DNA of 64,000 bases from Hormiphora californensis (lineage: Eukaryota > Ctenophora > Tentaculata > Cydippida > Pleurobrachiidae): positions 2,614,342 to 2,678,341 of the forward strand of contig CM035354.1 in assembly GCA_020137815.1 (NCBI GenBank), given 5' to 3'. Under the pieces are notes generated by a model. That model made no database searches, was not told the DNA's origin, and was given only the letters and a program-made list of their open reading frames with translations. Numbering within the stretch: the first letter of the stretch is position 1; every line of letters starts with the position of its first letter. A program made the position numbers and the translations under genes. This document shows, one piece after another, positions 10,218-21,235 of the stretch.

Positions 10218-10414
10218 GTATCCTAATTGAGAGTGGATAGTTAGATATGAGGATGGTCTAATAATGAAGCTATATTATAGGTGACAAAATGTTAAAGCTA
10301 ATGTAATTAAATATACACACATCATAATATAGCATACACAAATTAGTCTGTTGATTCATCCAGTCGGAAGGAGTATTCTCTGATTATGGGGCTAATAAGT
10401 AATCAACCAACCAT

Positions 10415-10893
10415 TAAGAGGGCCTTGATTCAAATAATTATTTATCAAGTCGCACTACAAGAACTTATTTCACAAACTTCCCGCTCACTAATACTCGCTC
10501 AACCAACAGTCAATATCATAAACTCACCAGAGTCGCTCAATAATGTATAAAAACCAATGTTTTCACTCTCAGTTTCATGTTGATAATGATCACAATTCAC
10601 TCATTTATTGTGTTGTTTATACCTTCAATTCTTTGGTTAGACGCCTAATACCTAGTACCAACGAGCAGAGCGAGTTGTGCCGGTAACGCAAAGAGTGCGG
10701 CCGTCTGCCAACACTGCAATTATCGTGGGGAAAAGTAGGCAGTGTTCTAACCCTACAAAGACAGACCTGAACACCTTAGTGAGCTATGCTCTAGACAATG
10801 ACGCCGACGACAGACGGATACAACAGTACCACTTGAGCCAGGCTCCTTCGGGGAGCAGTGCGAGGTACAGTCGAACCAAACCAAACCAAACCA
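10415..10893. mobile_element. Insertion in array unit 2 ending in (AACC)n, type unknown
   Basis: Compared with unit 1 (AACCAACCATTATATTCATTCC at about 6890), unit 2 carries about 480 extra bp between AACCAACCATTA and AACCATTATATTCATTCC. It ends in CGAACCAAACCAAACC, a short tandem tail like those of some SINEs or 5'-truncated LINEs. An open frame (from 10677, 148 aa) crosses it into flanking sequence and resembles nothing I know. Confidence 0.5.
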
Positions 10894-11059
10894 TTATATT
10901 CATTCCCTCTCAGTGGTCATCCGACATAATTGCCATATCTCGACGTGAACTTCGCCGTGGAATTCGACGAGGAATAGCAGGCGTTTGTAGTTATGAACGC
11001 CTGCTGCCCATGCCGCACGTGCCAATGTGCCGCGCACAGCAGGCGTTCATAACTACAAA

Positions 11060-11200
11060 GTTCATGATTACTGACAATGAGACTACCCCTGATCAACAGG
11101 TGAAAAATAACGCCTTTTGGTAGCCGTACAATCGCTTTCTTTCTCTAACAGAGATCGAATCCTAGTACAGCCAAGCTGTAAAGGGTTAAGACACAAAATC
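11060..11200 (+). pseudogene. Relic of Ly6 exon 2 and intron 2 (second copy)
   Basis: Same fragment as at 7063-7200, here with GTTCATGATTACTGACAATGAG and AGTACAGCCAAGCTG, slightly closer to the intact gene at 2606-2745. Confidence 0.7.
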
Positions 11201-11364
11201 TGTAGAATGGAAAAATGTTAATTCCTGATTTCCATATCATTAATTTATCGGGAAAAACATTTGGAACAGGTCAGTTAACGAGTAAAGATGAGAAATTGCG
11301 TTTATCTATCTCCTTCTCTCTCTCTTTCCCTCCCTCTCTCCCTCTCATACCCGGTATATTAGCA

Positions 11365-11508
11365 GCAGTAGATATACCCGCACCAACTTGAAGAAAACGA
11401 TATTATATCTAGATTTATCCACTAGCGAGAATAACTTTGCGTACTTTTGATCCAGCTCTACGGAACTGTCAAAAAACTCGGTCATGATATCTGTAGTTGG
11501 GTATATAT
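11365..11508 (-). pseudogene. Frameshifted relic of sirtuin exon 1 (copy b)
   Basis: Same defect as the 7350-7503 relic, plus a TAT triplet gain in the RYIVF region. The two relics therefore share an ancestor that was already broken. Confidence 0.8.
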
Positions 11509-11778
11509 ACCCAATAGATATATCTATTAAACTATTGGGATAATCACTTGTTGCCTTGCTCGACCCTGTTTCCCTGGGTTTGAACAAAACAAGTAATCTT
11601 CTACTTCGAAAAAATAAACACTCAATTTAGAAAAGATGAATTGCAAAATAAACATGAAGACTTTTTAGTACAGAAACAAAATACAAGGTGTAAATAGTTT
11701 TAACGTGATATATAAATAAATTGTAACGATAACTGTAAAAAGAAATAAATATTTTACACCTGTGACCTGATGATGACC

Positions 11779-11953
11779 CGTCGGACCCCGATTTAGTGGC
11801 CCCCGATTAAGTGGCCCCCGATTTAGTGGCAGGATCATCTTCTATTCCCCCGATATAGGAAATTAACATTATTTGACCCCTTGATTTAGTGGACACCCCG
11901 ATTTAGTGGACGAAACCCTTTCCCCCGAGGATGTCACAAATCGTGGTCCGACT
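11779..11953. mobile_element. Pogo-like MITE, array copy 3
   Basis: Third array counterpart of the 4965 element, nearly identical to that at 8620-8803. Confidence 0.65.
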
Positions 11954-12100
11954 GTACTACTTTATGTAGAACGTTGATTTAACTTCTTTTTTATGATTAA
12001 AGTCGGATTTTTTTGTCTTTATTGTGCACGGTGCAGCGTTTGCTTGTTATGTCCTAACCGGGCGGGGTGCACGAAACAGAGTCTAGACAACACGTAACCC

Positions 12101-13413
12101 CTAACAGCATATCTTCTCCAATAGTTGGATGCCAGGTTCAAGAGTCATTATCACAACAGCAAACACGTAATCTCGCCCTCCCTTGATATTGTAAAGACTG
12201 AACAGTCGTCGAGAACCAATCCATAACCATACCACCGCCAAGGGAATCAGAAATAGTTGATAACTGATTTCAAACTGAAATAATTTTGAGATAAAACCTC
12301 GTGTGCACGACAACTACAAATCATTCTGGGAAAATATATCTTGAAAATCTCGCGATAAAAAACTTAAAACACAATTGTGTTTTAATGGCTCTGTAGCTCC
12401 GCCTCTTTATTTTGGGGGATGGGATAAAGGTCGGAGGTCCCTGAATTAATTGTCACTTACTTTCAGCATACCACCAAAAACAGCATACCAGAAGACTTGA
12501 CTCAAGAAAATTGACGCGACTGCCATACCACCAAGAAGCACACACCAGGGAAAAATACTGAGCTCAGTTATTTTCCATTTGTTTTGGATTGTGAACAAGG
12601 TGAGAGTGATGAAGACCAGGAGAAACGCAAAGGGGTATACTTCTGGGTACCCTCTATACGTAGTAAATGCGGGTGGAATCCATAGGATCGATATGAACAC
12701 CAACAAAATGCTGTTAATCGTCGGATTATTTGCATTTATTTTTTTGTATCTTCCTGCCGAAACCTGAAATAAAAAACTAAAGCTACGTTTATAACGAAAA
12801 AGTAAGCGGGGTGAATCAGTGACACCCAGCTCTCCTCCCGTTGGAGCCATCACTGCCTTCTCAATTACCAAACGTTATGATTTCTAAGTGTTACACACAC
12901 ACACACACAACAACAACTTACCAGCAGAATTCCAAAAAATATAATGGCGAAGTAAGGTAGATAGGACGCCCAATCAGTGAGTATAAAGAGTAAAAAGTCA
13001 TGCCAGAAGAATTGAATCAGAAGGTTAATTGCCACAATACAACTCCATTGTAAACACATCATAACGTACACCTTTCTTAGCACATCCGTTCGTTCCGGGG
13101 CTCCATGAAGAACTGGCACTACCGGCTGCTGGACGACCACGGTCGTGTGGGGACCGGGTGGTGGATATGGGGCTCCCGATGGGTTGTAAGGCGGGACCCC
13201 TGGGGGATGGTAAGCCACCTGAGGTGGGGGGTAAGCACCTTTAGAGCCCCGTTCGAATTTTGGTCCTATCTATAGTATTAAACTGGCAGCATCCTGATCT
13301 AAAATAAGCAGAATTTTCAGCATTTTAGTCCGCCAATGTGCTGAAAATTCCTCTCAATCATATCAGATACACATGCAGAGAGATTCTTATTCTTGCAGTA
13401 CTGCAGCAGTGTG

Positions 13414-13452
<39 letters not shown>

Positions 13453-14105
13453 AGAGGGGAGGGAGATGGAGAATATGTGTTGGTTGGCGCCAGTTGTGCG
13501 TAGTGCACCGACAACAGTCTAGAGGGGGAAAGGGGGAGATTAGAGAGATTCATACATTACCATTGCAATTGAATTGGCTCTCTCTCTCTCTTTTTCAGCG
13601 CGACCAATTCAACCAATCTGCTGAAAATCGTGCTGAAAACTGACCATTTCAACCAATCTGCTGAAAATCGTGCTGAAAACTGTTGTCGGTGCATTACGCA
13701 AAACTGGAACATTCCCCAGCATATTGTGTCTCTCTGTCACACACAACCAACACATAATATCCCCAGATATCTCTCTCTCTCACTCTTCAGTCTTTCACAT
13801 TCACTGCACCACCTATATTTTCAGCAGAATTTTCAGCACATTATATGTAATATGTAGATGAAATTTTTGAATTGTAAAAATCAGCATTCTCGTTAAAAAA
13901 AATCAGCATCCTGGGAGACATTTCTTTCCAATTGGTTGGCAAATTTTGAATTTTCGAACGGGGCTTTAGAGGCCCCTCCAAGAAGCGGATGTGATGTTTG
14001 AGGGTCAGTCCCCGGCGGGAATTGTTTTTCCCCATCATTGCCCCCTACTACATCATCATAATCCGGGGGTGGTTCCGGGGGTGGTTCCGGGGGTGGTTCC
14101 GACAT
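12101..14105 (-). pseudogene. GRINA/Lifeguard-like copy 3, exon 1 split by a transposon
   Basis: Exons 2 (12763-12461) and 3 (12274-12101) are intact and nearly identical to copy 2. Exon 1 starts at ATG 14105 (MSEPPPEPPPEPPPDYDD) and would end at 12922, but a 719-bp element with stops in frame interrupts it at 13246-13964, inside the proline-rich region. Unless the element is spliced out, the product is a 70-residue fragment. The extra EPPP repeats at the N terminus set this copy apart. Its near identity to copy 2 elsewhere points to a recent insertion. Confidence 0.8.
13246..13964. mobile_element. 719-bp MITE inside Lifeguard copy 3 exon 1
   Basis: Terminal inverted repeats GCCCCGTTCGAA / TTCGAACGGGGC are flanked by the direct repeat TTTAGA (13240-13245 and 13965-13970). 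The empty site is present in copy 2 at about 10090. The interior is an imperfect long inverted repeat (GTAGTGCACCGACAACAGT versus ACTGTTGTCGGTGCATTAC), a 43-bp direct duplication around CAATCTGCTGAAAATCGTGC, and a (GA)n tract. No transposase. The 6-bp duplication does not settle the superfamily. Confidence 0.88.
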
Positions 14106-14585
14106 GTATCCTAATTGAGAGTGGATAGTTAGATAAGAGGATGGTCTAATAATGAAGCTATATTATAGGTGACAAAATGTTAAAGCTAATGTAATTAAAT
14201 ATATACACATCATAATATAGCATACACAAATTAGTCTGTTGATTCATCCAGTCGGAAGGATTATTCTCTGATTATAGCACTAATAAGTAATCAACCAACC
14301 ATTATATATTCATTCCCTCTCTCTCCAAATTGTATGTCATTTAAAACAAATACTCACGTCTCACACCACACTGCACAAATAAAAAACTGTTTTTCCGGTT
14401 TTTCACATAGTTACAAGTATCAAACTTTCTACAGCATTTAGATTCACAATTCTTGATACAACCTAATACATTTGTCCAGGCGGAAGGAGAAAACAAAACT
14501 TCCTCACTGATATGCGGCTAATAAACAATCAACCGATCCTTATTCTCTGTCAACCTAATACATGCTACAAATCCTCTCACTTTTT

Positions 14586-15887
14586 AGGTTTAATAGTAAA
14601 GAACTCAACTATATCCTTTAGTAGAGGCAATAATTACACTCACCTCCTCTGATTTCTATGAAACTTCTCTCATGCTAAGAGTTGGCAATAGAGGTTCAAA
14701 TACCGCAGAGTTTAAGTCTGAACAATATTCGGGTCGTTAATTATCGCTAATTGAAAAACGCCAAAATGGCCTAAAATCGCCCTAAGTTCCGAATTGAAAT
14801 TTTGGAGTTGAGACTCCAGACTTCGTAGAGATGTCCGCTAGGATGACAATATGCACCAAAATCGGACGGAAGCCTAAATTCGTCCGAATTCGGTACGAAA
14901 AGCCGGGTAGACTGATTTTTGGTCACGTGACATGGGTCCAAAATCAGTTTTTTGCCATTTACGCCTTTCCTGTACGTCGGAGACAAAAAATATGGCCAAT
15001 ACTTGTCATTTCCATAGCTTTCTGCATCTTTTAAGCCCCCTATAAACATCCCTTACTTCAACGGTTCAGAAGTGACGTCGATTAGTCTCCTGAAAAACTC
15101 TAACTTCTGAACCGTTGAAGTAAGGGATATTTATAGGGGGCTTAAAAGATGCAAAAAGCGATGGAAATGACAAGTATTGGCCATATTTTTTGTCTCCGAC
15201 GTACAGGAAAGGCGTAAATGGCAAAAAACTGATTTTGGACCCATGTCACGTGACCAAAAATCAGTCTACCCGGCTTTTCGTACCGAATTCGGACGAATTT
15301 AGGCTTCCGTCCGATTTTGGTGCATATTGTCATCCTAGCGGACATCTCTACGAAGTCTGGAGTCTCAACTCCAAAATTTCAATTCGGAACTTAGGGCGAT
15401 TTTAGGCCATTTTGGCGTTTTTCAATTAGCGATAATTAACGACCCGAACATTGTTCAGACTTAAACTCTGCGGTATTTGAACCTCTATTGCCACCTCTTA
15501 GCATGGGAGAAGTTTCATAGAAATCAGAGGAGGTGAGTGTAATTATTGCCTCTACTACTTTACCAGTGCTCGTGTTACTAATTGAGGTAGGGAAGGTTTA
15601 AACAGTGCTGATACTACAACCTCTCCGTTGCCAATCAACTGACAGTTATACTTGTCTGATACAACAAAGAAGAACTCAATCTGGCCTATAGTTCCATTTG
15701 GATCGCTGACCTGATCAGATATCAGCGACCGGGATAGCGAGTATGAGAGGAGTTTTCTCATCTCACTACTGTTCAAGCCCTCCGCAATGTGACAAACGCT
15801 CTCTGACTCACGAACTGCCGCCAGTGCACATATTGAGTTATCAAAACGAAGTTTATCACTCAACCCGCTGTTTAGTATTTCCTTGTG
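14586..15887 (-). pseudogene. Partial FUZ duplicate, split by a hairpin element
   Basis: Two blocks, 15887-15558 and 14618-14586, match the last part of the intact FUZ gene (from KHKEILNSG to the stop). They are separated by the 939-bp hairpin at 14619-15557. Upstream of 15887 the sequence joins abruptly to Lifeguard-promoter sequence (AAGCTACATATGTGACAAAA), a tandem duplication junction. No N-terminal half is present, so it is non-functional. Confidence 0.85.
14619..15557. mobile_element. 939-bp near-perfect hairpin (fold-back) element
   Basis: Starts TAGTAGAGGCAATAATTACA and ends with its reverse complement. Arms of about 455 bp meet around a loop of roughly 28 nt near 15074-15100. The two 67-residue open frames at 14831 (+) and 15142 (-) are identical because of this symmetry and are not evidence of a gene. 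Flanking CTT (possibly CTTTA) is duplicated, and the intact FUZ gene shows the empty site at about 16910. Confidence 0.9.
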
Positions 15888-15950
15888 AAGCTACATATGT
15901 GACAAAATATTAGCTAATGTAATCAAATATATATACACATCATAATATAG

Positions 15951-16552
15951 GGGGGGGGGTCCAGCCCTAAAAAAAGCTAAGCCATCGGCCAAAATCAGGG
16001 TACCTTTTAGCTTTTTTTAGCCTTTTTTAGCTTTTTTTTTAGCTTTTTTTTAGCTTTTTTTAGGCTAAAAAAGCTAAAAAAAGCTAAAAAAGCTAAAAAA
16101 AAGCTAAAATTGAGTTTTTAGTGGATTCATATAGGACATAGGTTCGAATCCCGCTGACGCCAAATTTTTTAAACTTTTATTATAACGTTTTATAACGTTT
16201 TTTGAACTTTTTTAAAACTATTTTTATCAAATTTGAATAATATTTTTATCGAAAAAATGTCTCCAGAAAATGGCAGTAGGGGTGGATACAGAAATTGCTA
16301 TGTATGGACAATGTCCATTGGACATAAACGGTAGATTATGGTAAAAAAATGTGCAGGAAATGAACAAATGCAGTCAATAGACGTCCGGAAGGATGAAAAT
16401 TTAATGGAAAAGTGTCAAGGTGAATGCTGAAAAAACATAAAAAGTAGGGCTAAAAAAAGCTAAAAAAAGCTAAAAAAAGCCAACATAAAAAAAGCCATCG
16501 ACCAAAATCAGGGTGCCTTTAGCTTTTTTTAGGGCTGGACCCCCCCCCCCCC
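15951..16552. mobile_element. G-run-ended inverted-repeat element rich in AGCTTTTTTT
   Basis: Begins with a G run and TCCAGCCCTAAAAAAAGCTA and ends TAGCTTTTTTTAGGGCTGGA followed by a C run. Both ends also share a CCATCGRCCAAAATCAGGGT block. Internal AGCTTTTTTTAGC palindromes are repeated. At about 16140 it carries a tRNA B-box-like GGTTCGAATCCCGC. It replaces about 37 bp of Lifeguard-upstream sequence rather than duplicating its target. Confidence 0.75.
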
Positions 16553-16870
16553 AGGAGTATTCTCTGATTATGGGGCTAATAAGTAATCAACCAACCATTA
16601 TATTCATTCCCTCTCTCTCCAAATTGTATGTCATTTAAAACAAATACTCACGTCTCACACCACACTGCACAAATAAAAAACTGTTTTTCCGGTTTTTCAC
16701 ATAGTTACAAGTATCAAACTTTCTACAGCATTTAGATTCACGATTCTTGATACAACCTAATACATTTGTCCAGGCGGAAGGAGAAAACAAAACTTCCTCA
16801 CTGATATGCGGCTAATAAACAATCAACCAATCCTTATTCTCTGTCAACCTAATACATGCCACAAATCCTC

Positions 16871-18055
16871 TCACTTTTTAGGTTTAATAGTAAAGAACTC
16901 AACTATATCTTTTACCAGTGCTCGTGTTACTAATTGAGGTAGGGAAGGTTTAAACAGTGCTGACACTACAACCTCTCCGTTGCCAATCAACTGACAGTTA
17001 TACTTGTCTGATACAACAAAGAAGAACTCAATCTGGCCTATAGTTCCATTTCCATCACTGACCTGATCAGATATCAGCGACCGGGATAGCGAGTATGAGA
17101 GGAGTTTTCTCATCTCACTACTGTTTAAGCCCTCAGCAATGTGACAAACGCTCTCTGACTCACGAACTGCCGCCAGTGCACATATTGAGTTATCAAAACG
17201 AAGTTTATCACTCAACCCGCTGTTTAGTATTTCCTTGTGTTTATCTGAGAACACCTTATTAAAGGCCCCCAACACCGTCCCATCTGAGGTGTTAGGGGGA
17301 CAAATAGCATACACCCGGAAAGGGTCATACTCCACACATATGAGCTGGAATTTGTCGTTGGGGGCCGAGAGGGGTAGGTGTACGTGCCGGCGTGTTAAAC
17401 GTCTGTCTGCAGTGTTGAGCGATGCACAATACTGAAGTAAACACAGACACTCCTGGTAGGGTAACTTTTCAAATTCACCTGAGATGGCGTGGCAATCAGT
17501 ACCATGGAACACACATCCATAACCAGTTTCAACCAAGTCAAGGTACTTCTCCAGACGAGAATTCCACGCCTTTGTTGGTCTGTCAAACGAACTGACGGGG
17601 TGACTGAGAAGGGTAGCGGAATAACTGTTAAACTCGGAAAATATGTAATTTGAAATCGCTGAAAGAGCCTTTGATACAGCTGATTTGAGTATGTCCGCAT
17701 TTTGACAACTGGATAAAGTTTTCTCTCCCATCTCAGTAACTATCGCCATGTAGAGATGTTCACTACCAGTGTCAATATAATTGTCACTGATAAACGGATC
17801 ATTTGTAACATGCACCACCAGCACCACCTCTCCAAAGAGCCTGTATCGTATCTTCAGGTCATTGTGGCGGATTGATTTCAGTACAGATGCATCCTCATTG
17901 TCAGCGAAGGTGTATAGACCTCCCAAAGAGCCTATTACCGAAAAGGGAAGTGGGACAGATCCGTACTGTTTTGTGAAAAAGGGTGTCCCAGACTGGTGGT
18001 TGATGCAAAATACTGAGTTGATGTTGAGAGACGACTGAGATTTCCTAATCGACAT
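16871..18055 (-). CDS. FUZ: FUZ (fuzzy planar cell polarity protein) homologue, intronless
   Basis: A single open frame of 394 residues, close to the roughly 418 of vertebrate FUZ. Residues 16-50 (FCINHQSGTPFFTK, then LPFSVIGSLGGLYTF) match the start of the first longin-like domain of FUZ (SGVPLFCR...LPFSVIGSLNGVHMF). The rest is a string of hydrophobic beta/alpha segments consistent with the remaining longin-like domains, ending IVEFFTIKPKK. FUZ acts with Inturned and WDPCP in the CPLANE complex at the ciliary base to recruit intraflagellar transport cargo. No splice sites are needed and the ATG at 18055 lies just downstream of an AT-rich TAATTAATTAATTAAT stretch. A duplicate of the 3' part lies at 14586-15887. 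Confidence 0.75.
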   Translation of the reverse strand: MSIRKSQSSLNINSVFCINHQSGTPFFTKQYGSVPLPFSVIGSLGGLYTFADNEDASVLKSIRHNDLKIRYRLFGEVVLVVHVTNDPFISDNYIDTGSEHLYMAIVTEMGEKTLSSCQNADILKSAVSKALSAISNYIFSEFNSYSATLLSHPVSSFDRPTKAWNSRLEKYLDLVETGYGCVFHGTDCHAISGEFEKLPYQECLCLLQYCASLNTADRRLTRRHVHLPLSAPNDKFQLICVEYDPFRVYAICPPNTSDGTVLGAFNKVFSDKHKEILNSGLSDKLRFDNSICALAAVRESESVCHIAEGLNSSEMRKLLSYSLSRSLISDQVSDGNGTIGQIEFFFVVSDKYNCQLIGNGEVVVSALFKPSLPQLVTRALVKDIVEFFTIKPKK

Positions 18056-18059
18056 TAGC

Positions 18060-18431
18060 TGAGAGTATATTTCATTAATAATTAATTAATTAATAATTAT
18101 TGTTCATTGTAGATGAGAGGGCCCCTCTCAGAGGGGAGTCGGCCTACGCTGCTTGTGACCCTAGTGGCCGTCAAAGTTTCGTGCACTGGGGGACTGTAGG
18201 GTATGCCAATAAAGGGGGAGGCAGTGTGGTCAGTGATTTAGGCTTTAGCCAACGAGTTAGTCCCCGTCAAAAATCCCCGAACAGTCAACTGTCAACATTG
18301 GCAAACGTTGCTGGCCCCTGTTCTGCGCCACGCGCAGCGCGGGATAAGGCAGCGCTTTTCAACTGTCAACAGCAGCAAATTCCAACTTGCAGTGAAAAAA
18401 AAGAAAAGGAAACAAAATAAGATGTCTGTTA
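18060..18431. other. FUZ upstream region with an unrecognised open stretch
   Basis: An AT-rich spacer is followed by a plus-strand frame (18100-18420) containing ESAYAACDPSGRQSFVHWG and GGGSVVSDLGFSQRV. It looks protein-like but matches nothing I know. The motif TTGGCAAACGTTGCTGGCCC near its end recurs inside the next element. Confidence 0.25.
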
Positions 18432-18711
18432 AAGTCGGATTTTTTGAAACTGTCACCCCCTGGAGTTTTCAAATTTCTTTAAATGACCATAAGTCCGGTT
18501 CCTGATGAGATAGAGACTTGAAATTTGGAGGTTACGAAGATCTTGCTAAGTTCTTCCGAACCTCCAAATTTCAAGTCGCTATCTTATCAGGAACCGGAGA
18601 TATGACAAATTTTGTTATTTCAGGGTTGGCAAACGTTGCTGGCCCCGCAGCGCGGGATAAGGCAGCGCTTTTCAAATTTCAGGGGGGTGACAGTTTCAAA
18701 AAATCCGACTT
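18432..18711. mobile_element. TA-flanked MITE with AAGTCGGATTTTTTGAAAC ends
   Basis: Terminal repeats AAGTCGGATTTTTTGAAACT / AGTTTCAAAAAATCCGACTT are bounded by TA. Inside is a second inverted repeat (ACTTGAAATTTGGAGGTT / AACCTCCAAATTTCAAGT). The element at 41378 has related ends and shares TCTTATCAGGAACMGGAGAT, so the two form one family. Confidence 0.75.
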
Positions 18712-18799
18712 TATGACAAAAGGACCTGCGCGCGGCGCGGCGCGGGTTTTTGTAAATTTATTCGCGTACTCCATTTTATGCGGCGCAGCAATGGACGCC

Positions 18800-19300
18800 G
18801 CGCCGTTGGTAGCATACAATAATGCCTACGGTCAATAATGCCTACACCCTAAAACACCTAATTAGAGGTGGAGGGTAGGCAAAACTGCTTGTAGGCATTA
18901 TCGTCAACACCAGGGGGGTAAACCGCAGTTTTGCCTACGGTACATAATGCCTACCATGTAGGCAAAACTGTGATTTTACCACTGATGTTGACAATAATGC
19001 CTACGAGCAGTTTTGCCTACCCTCTACCTCAGGGTATAGGCAGTATTGCATTGCAGTTGACAACTCGCTAAGGATATCTCGATTCGGTATATATATTTAC
19101 CGAATCGAGATATTCTTTTGCCTACACCCAATTATCAATAATGTAGGCATTATTGATCGTAGGCATTATCGTACTTTATCGTAGGCATTATTGCCACCGT
19201 AGGCATTATTGCCGTTTTGACGGTTTTGCCTACACCCAATTATATATGCCTATATACCCTGTAGGCATTATTGACCGTAGGCATTATCGTACGTAATCGC
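18800..19300. repeat. Clustered GTAGGCATTATTG / GTAGGCAAAACTG repeats
   Basis: About 500 bp with more than fifteen copies of GTAGGCA in both orientations, each followed by TTATYG or AAACTG. Copies pair into nested stems, for example TAGGCAAAACTGCTTGTAGG with its reverse complement. A perfect ATATCTCGATTCGGTA palindrome lies in the middle (about 19075-19110). There is no ORF and no clear outer termini. Confidence 0.8.
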
Positions 19301-20985
19301 GCCGTTACGATCTGGGTGTTTTTTTACAGGTGCGGGCTTCCAAAAAAGTTGATTCATTTTTTTTAAAAAATGGCCAAACCACTTAACCGTTTCAAAGTTT
19401 ATTTGGTAGGAAATGTCAAGGCCTAACGGCTAACCGCAAACCCTAACCCTACTTTAGCCCTAAAAAAACCGTTTGTCAGCACTCACCAAACACCCAGATT
19501 TTAACGCTGCCCCCCCCCCCGATCCTGGAGGCTGAAAATTCTTCCAGTTCCCACCTTAAGTTTTAACTTTTAAGTTCGAGTTTTGACCGGGGCGAGCAGC
19601 CTGGAGAACCCAACTGGCCCCAACCAGGTCGGCAACACCCAAACATATGCTCTGAAAATATCTTTGTGGCTGTGTTGTATTCTGTTGCGACACGTCAAGT
19701 TGGTGCCGTGTCAAGGAGGCCGTGTCAAGGAGGCCGGGAATATCGATGAACTCAAGGTTTTACTAGGAGGGCACCTCCAACCAGGGGATACTCGTGTGTT
19801 CATGGAAACTCCTTGTTGGACTATGCTCTGAGCCGGGGCACGGACTTCTAGTTGTTAAACCGGATGAGTTCAGAGAGGCGGAAGCGTTTGTTTATGTGGA
19901 TTTATCGACATGATTAGTCAAACTATTTTGAAGGAGCCTTGCCTTGTTCGACCCTCCCTCCCCGTTTGAACAAAACAAGATGTATCAGGGGATTCGACAA
20001 TTGTGCCAAAATACTTATATCATAGGACACAGGTTGTCGGCTGTCTAGATCAAAGTGTTTGTAGGGCATTGCCGATAGCGTAGACAATGCATCGTTAATA
20101 TATTCACTATGGAGTGGTGTGCATAAATTACATATAAATTACAATTATTCCACACAATTGAATCCCACTAGGTTTAGTCCAGTGCACTAGTAATGAGCGG
20201 TTAAAAGAAGAAGAAGAAGAAGGAGTATGGCTCATCAGCATGGCAAAGGAGAACAGGTAAGAACCGCCTAATGAGTTGCCACTCTTGCAATCGCTAAGAC
20301 CATCCATGTCTTATTCAAATCCAGCACAGTAACGATTTTAATCCGTTCATCCATTTATTAATCACCGCATCGTCCATCTTTCCTCACTCTTTGTACCTTT
20401 CTTGATATTTTGTGATGGATTTTTGTCTATGGCAACCTCCCCGGCCCCGGCTGCGTTCTAATGGAACTGTAAGTGTACTGACCAATGGTTAATACGTTTA
20501 GCCACTCCTTCTAAAACTCTCCATTTCTCTTTATATCATTTGTTTCTCTAAATTTAAACTGTAGTTCTACTCCTCCCTCTTTTTGAGCTCGACCCTAACT
20601 ATAGGTGTCACGTATAATAATGAAATGATACTCTGACGAAATTTCTGAGTTTCACGGTTGTCTGTGTGTGTGTTCTCTCCCAGATTCTCTCATCTAATGA
20701 CGGTAATTGATAATGTTCAGGGCAATTTTTGTCTATCGCAGCAGCAGCAGTAATACGCTACGGAGGGAGTGAAACGGGGTAGAGAGAGAAGAAGTCTGTG
20801 CGGGAAGGGCCAATTAACACGATGATCAATTAATCAGGGAATTGAGGAAGGAATTTGGAAATCGAAGGAATTTGGAAATCGCTGGTTCATCATTGATATG
20901 AAGGAGTTACAGTTTCAAAGAGAAATGGGACAAGAAATTGGAAGAAGCTATTCCTAAAAGTTATGCTATTCTAGTACTTGATTGA
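19301..20985. other. Intergenic stretch without a recognised gene
   Basis: A short plus-strand frame at 19583-19831 contains NIDELKVLLGGHLQPGDTRVFM, and a second frame from about 19765 reads LLVVKPDEFREAEAFVYVDL before a stop. They may be remains of a coding segment but match no family I know. The motif GCCTTGYTCGACCCTS...TTTGAACAAAACAAG near 19940 is a dispersed repeat also seen near 4735, 8400 and 11555. Confidence 0.3.
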
Positions 20986-20987
20986 CA

Positions 20988-21093
20988 AGAACCGACCGAA
21001 GCAAGTAAACAACCAATCAGAACTCGTTATTTAGGTCACGTGACTGGTAATCAGCCAATCAGGGACCAGTATTTCCTGATTCGGTCGGTTCCT
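20988..21093. mobile_element. CACGTG MITE copy
   Basis: Complete copy between imperfect 9-bp direct repeats TTGATTGAC / TTGATTGAA, with the central GTCACGTGAC. Confidence 0.8.
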
Positions 21094-21235
21094 GTTGATT
21101 GAACATCTTGAGGTTCAGTACCCTCAATCATACGTATGATTATTCAAGCTCTCCCTCTCTCGTATGATTGATATCCAAGCTGTGGACTAAGGTTCAATTA
21201 TACAGGCTCTCTGTGGGACATGAAACAAGCTGATA

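Noticed and set aside
14831-15345. Two identical 67-aa ORFs on opposite strands
   Set aside because: They are mirror images created by the hairpin element, not duplicated genes.
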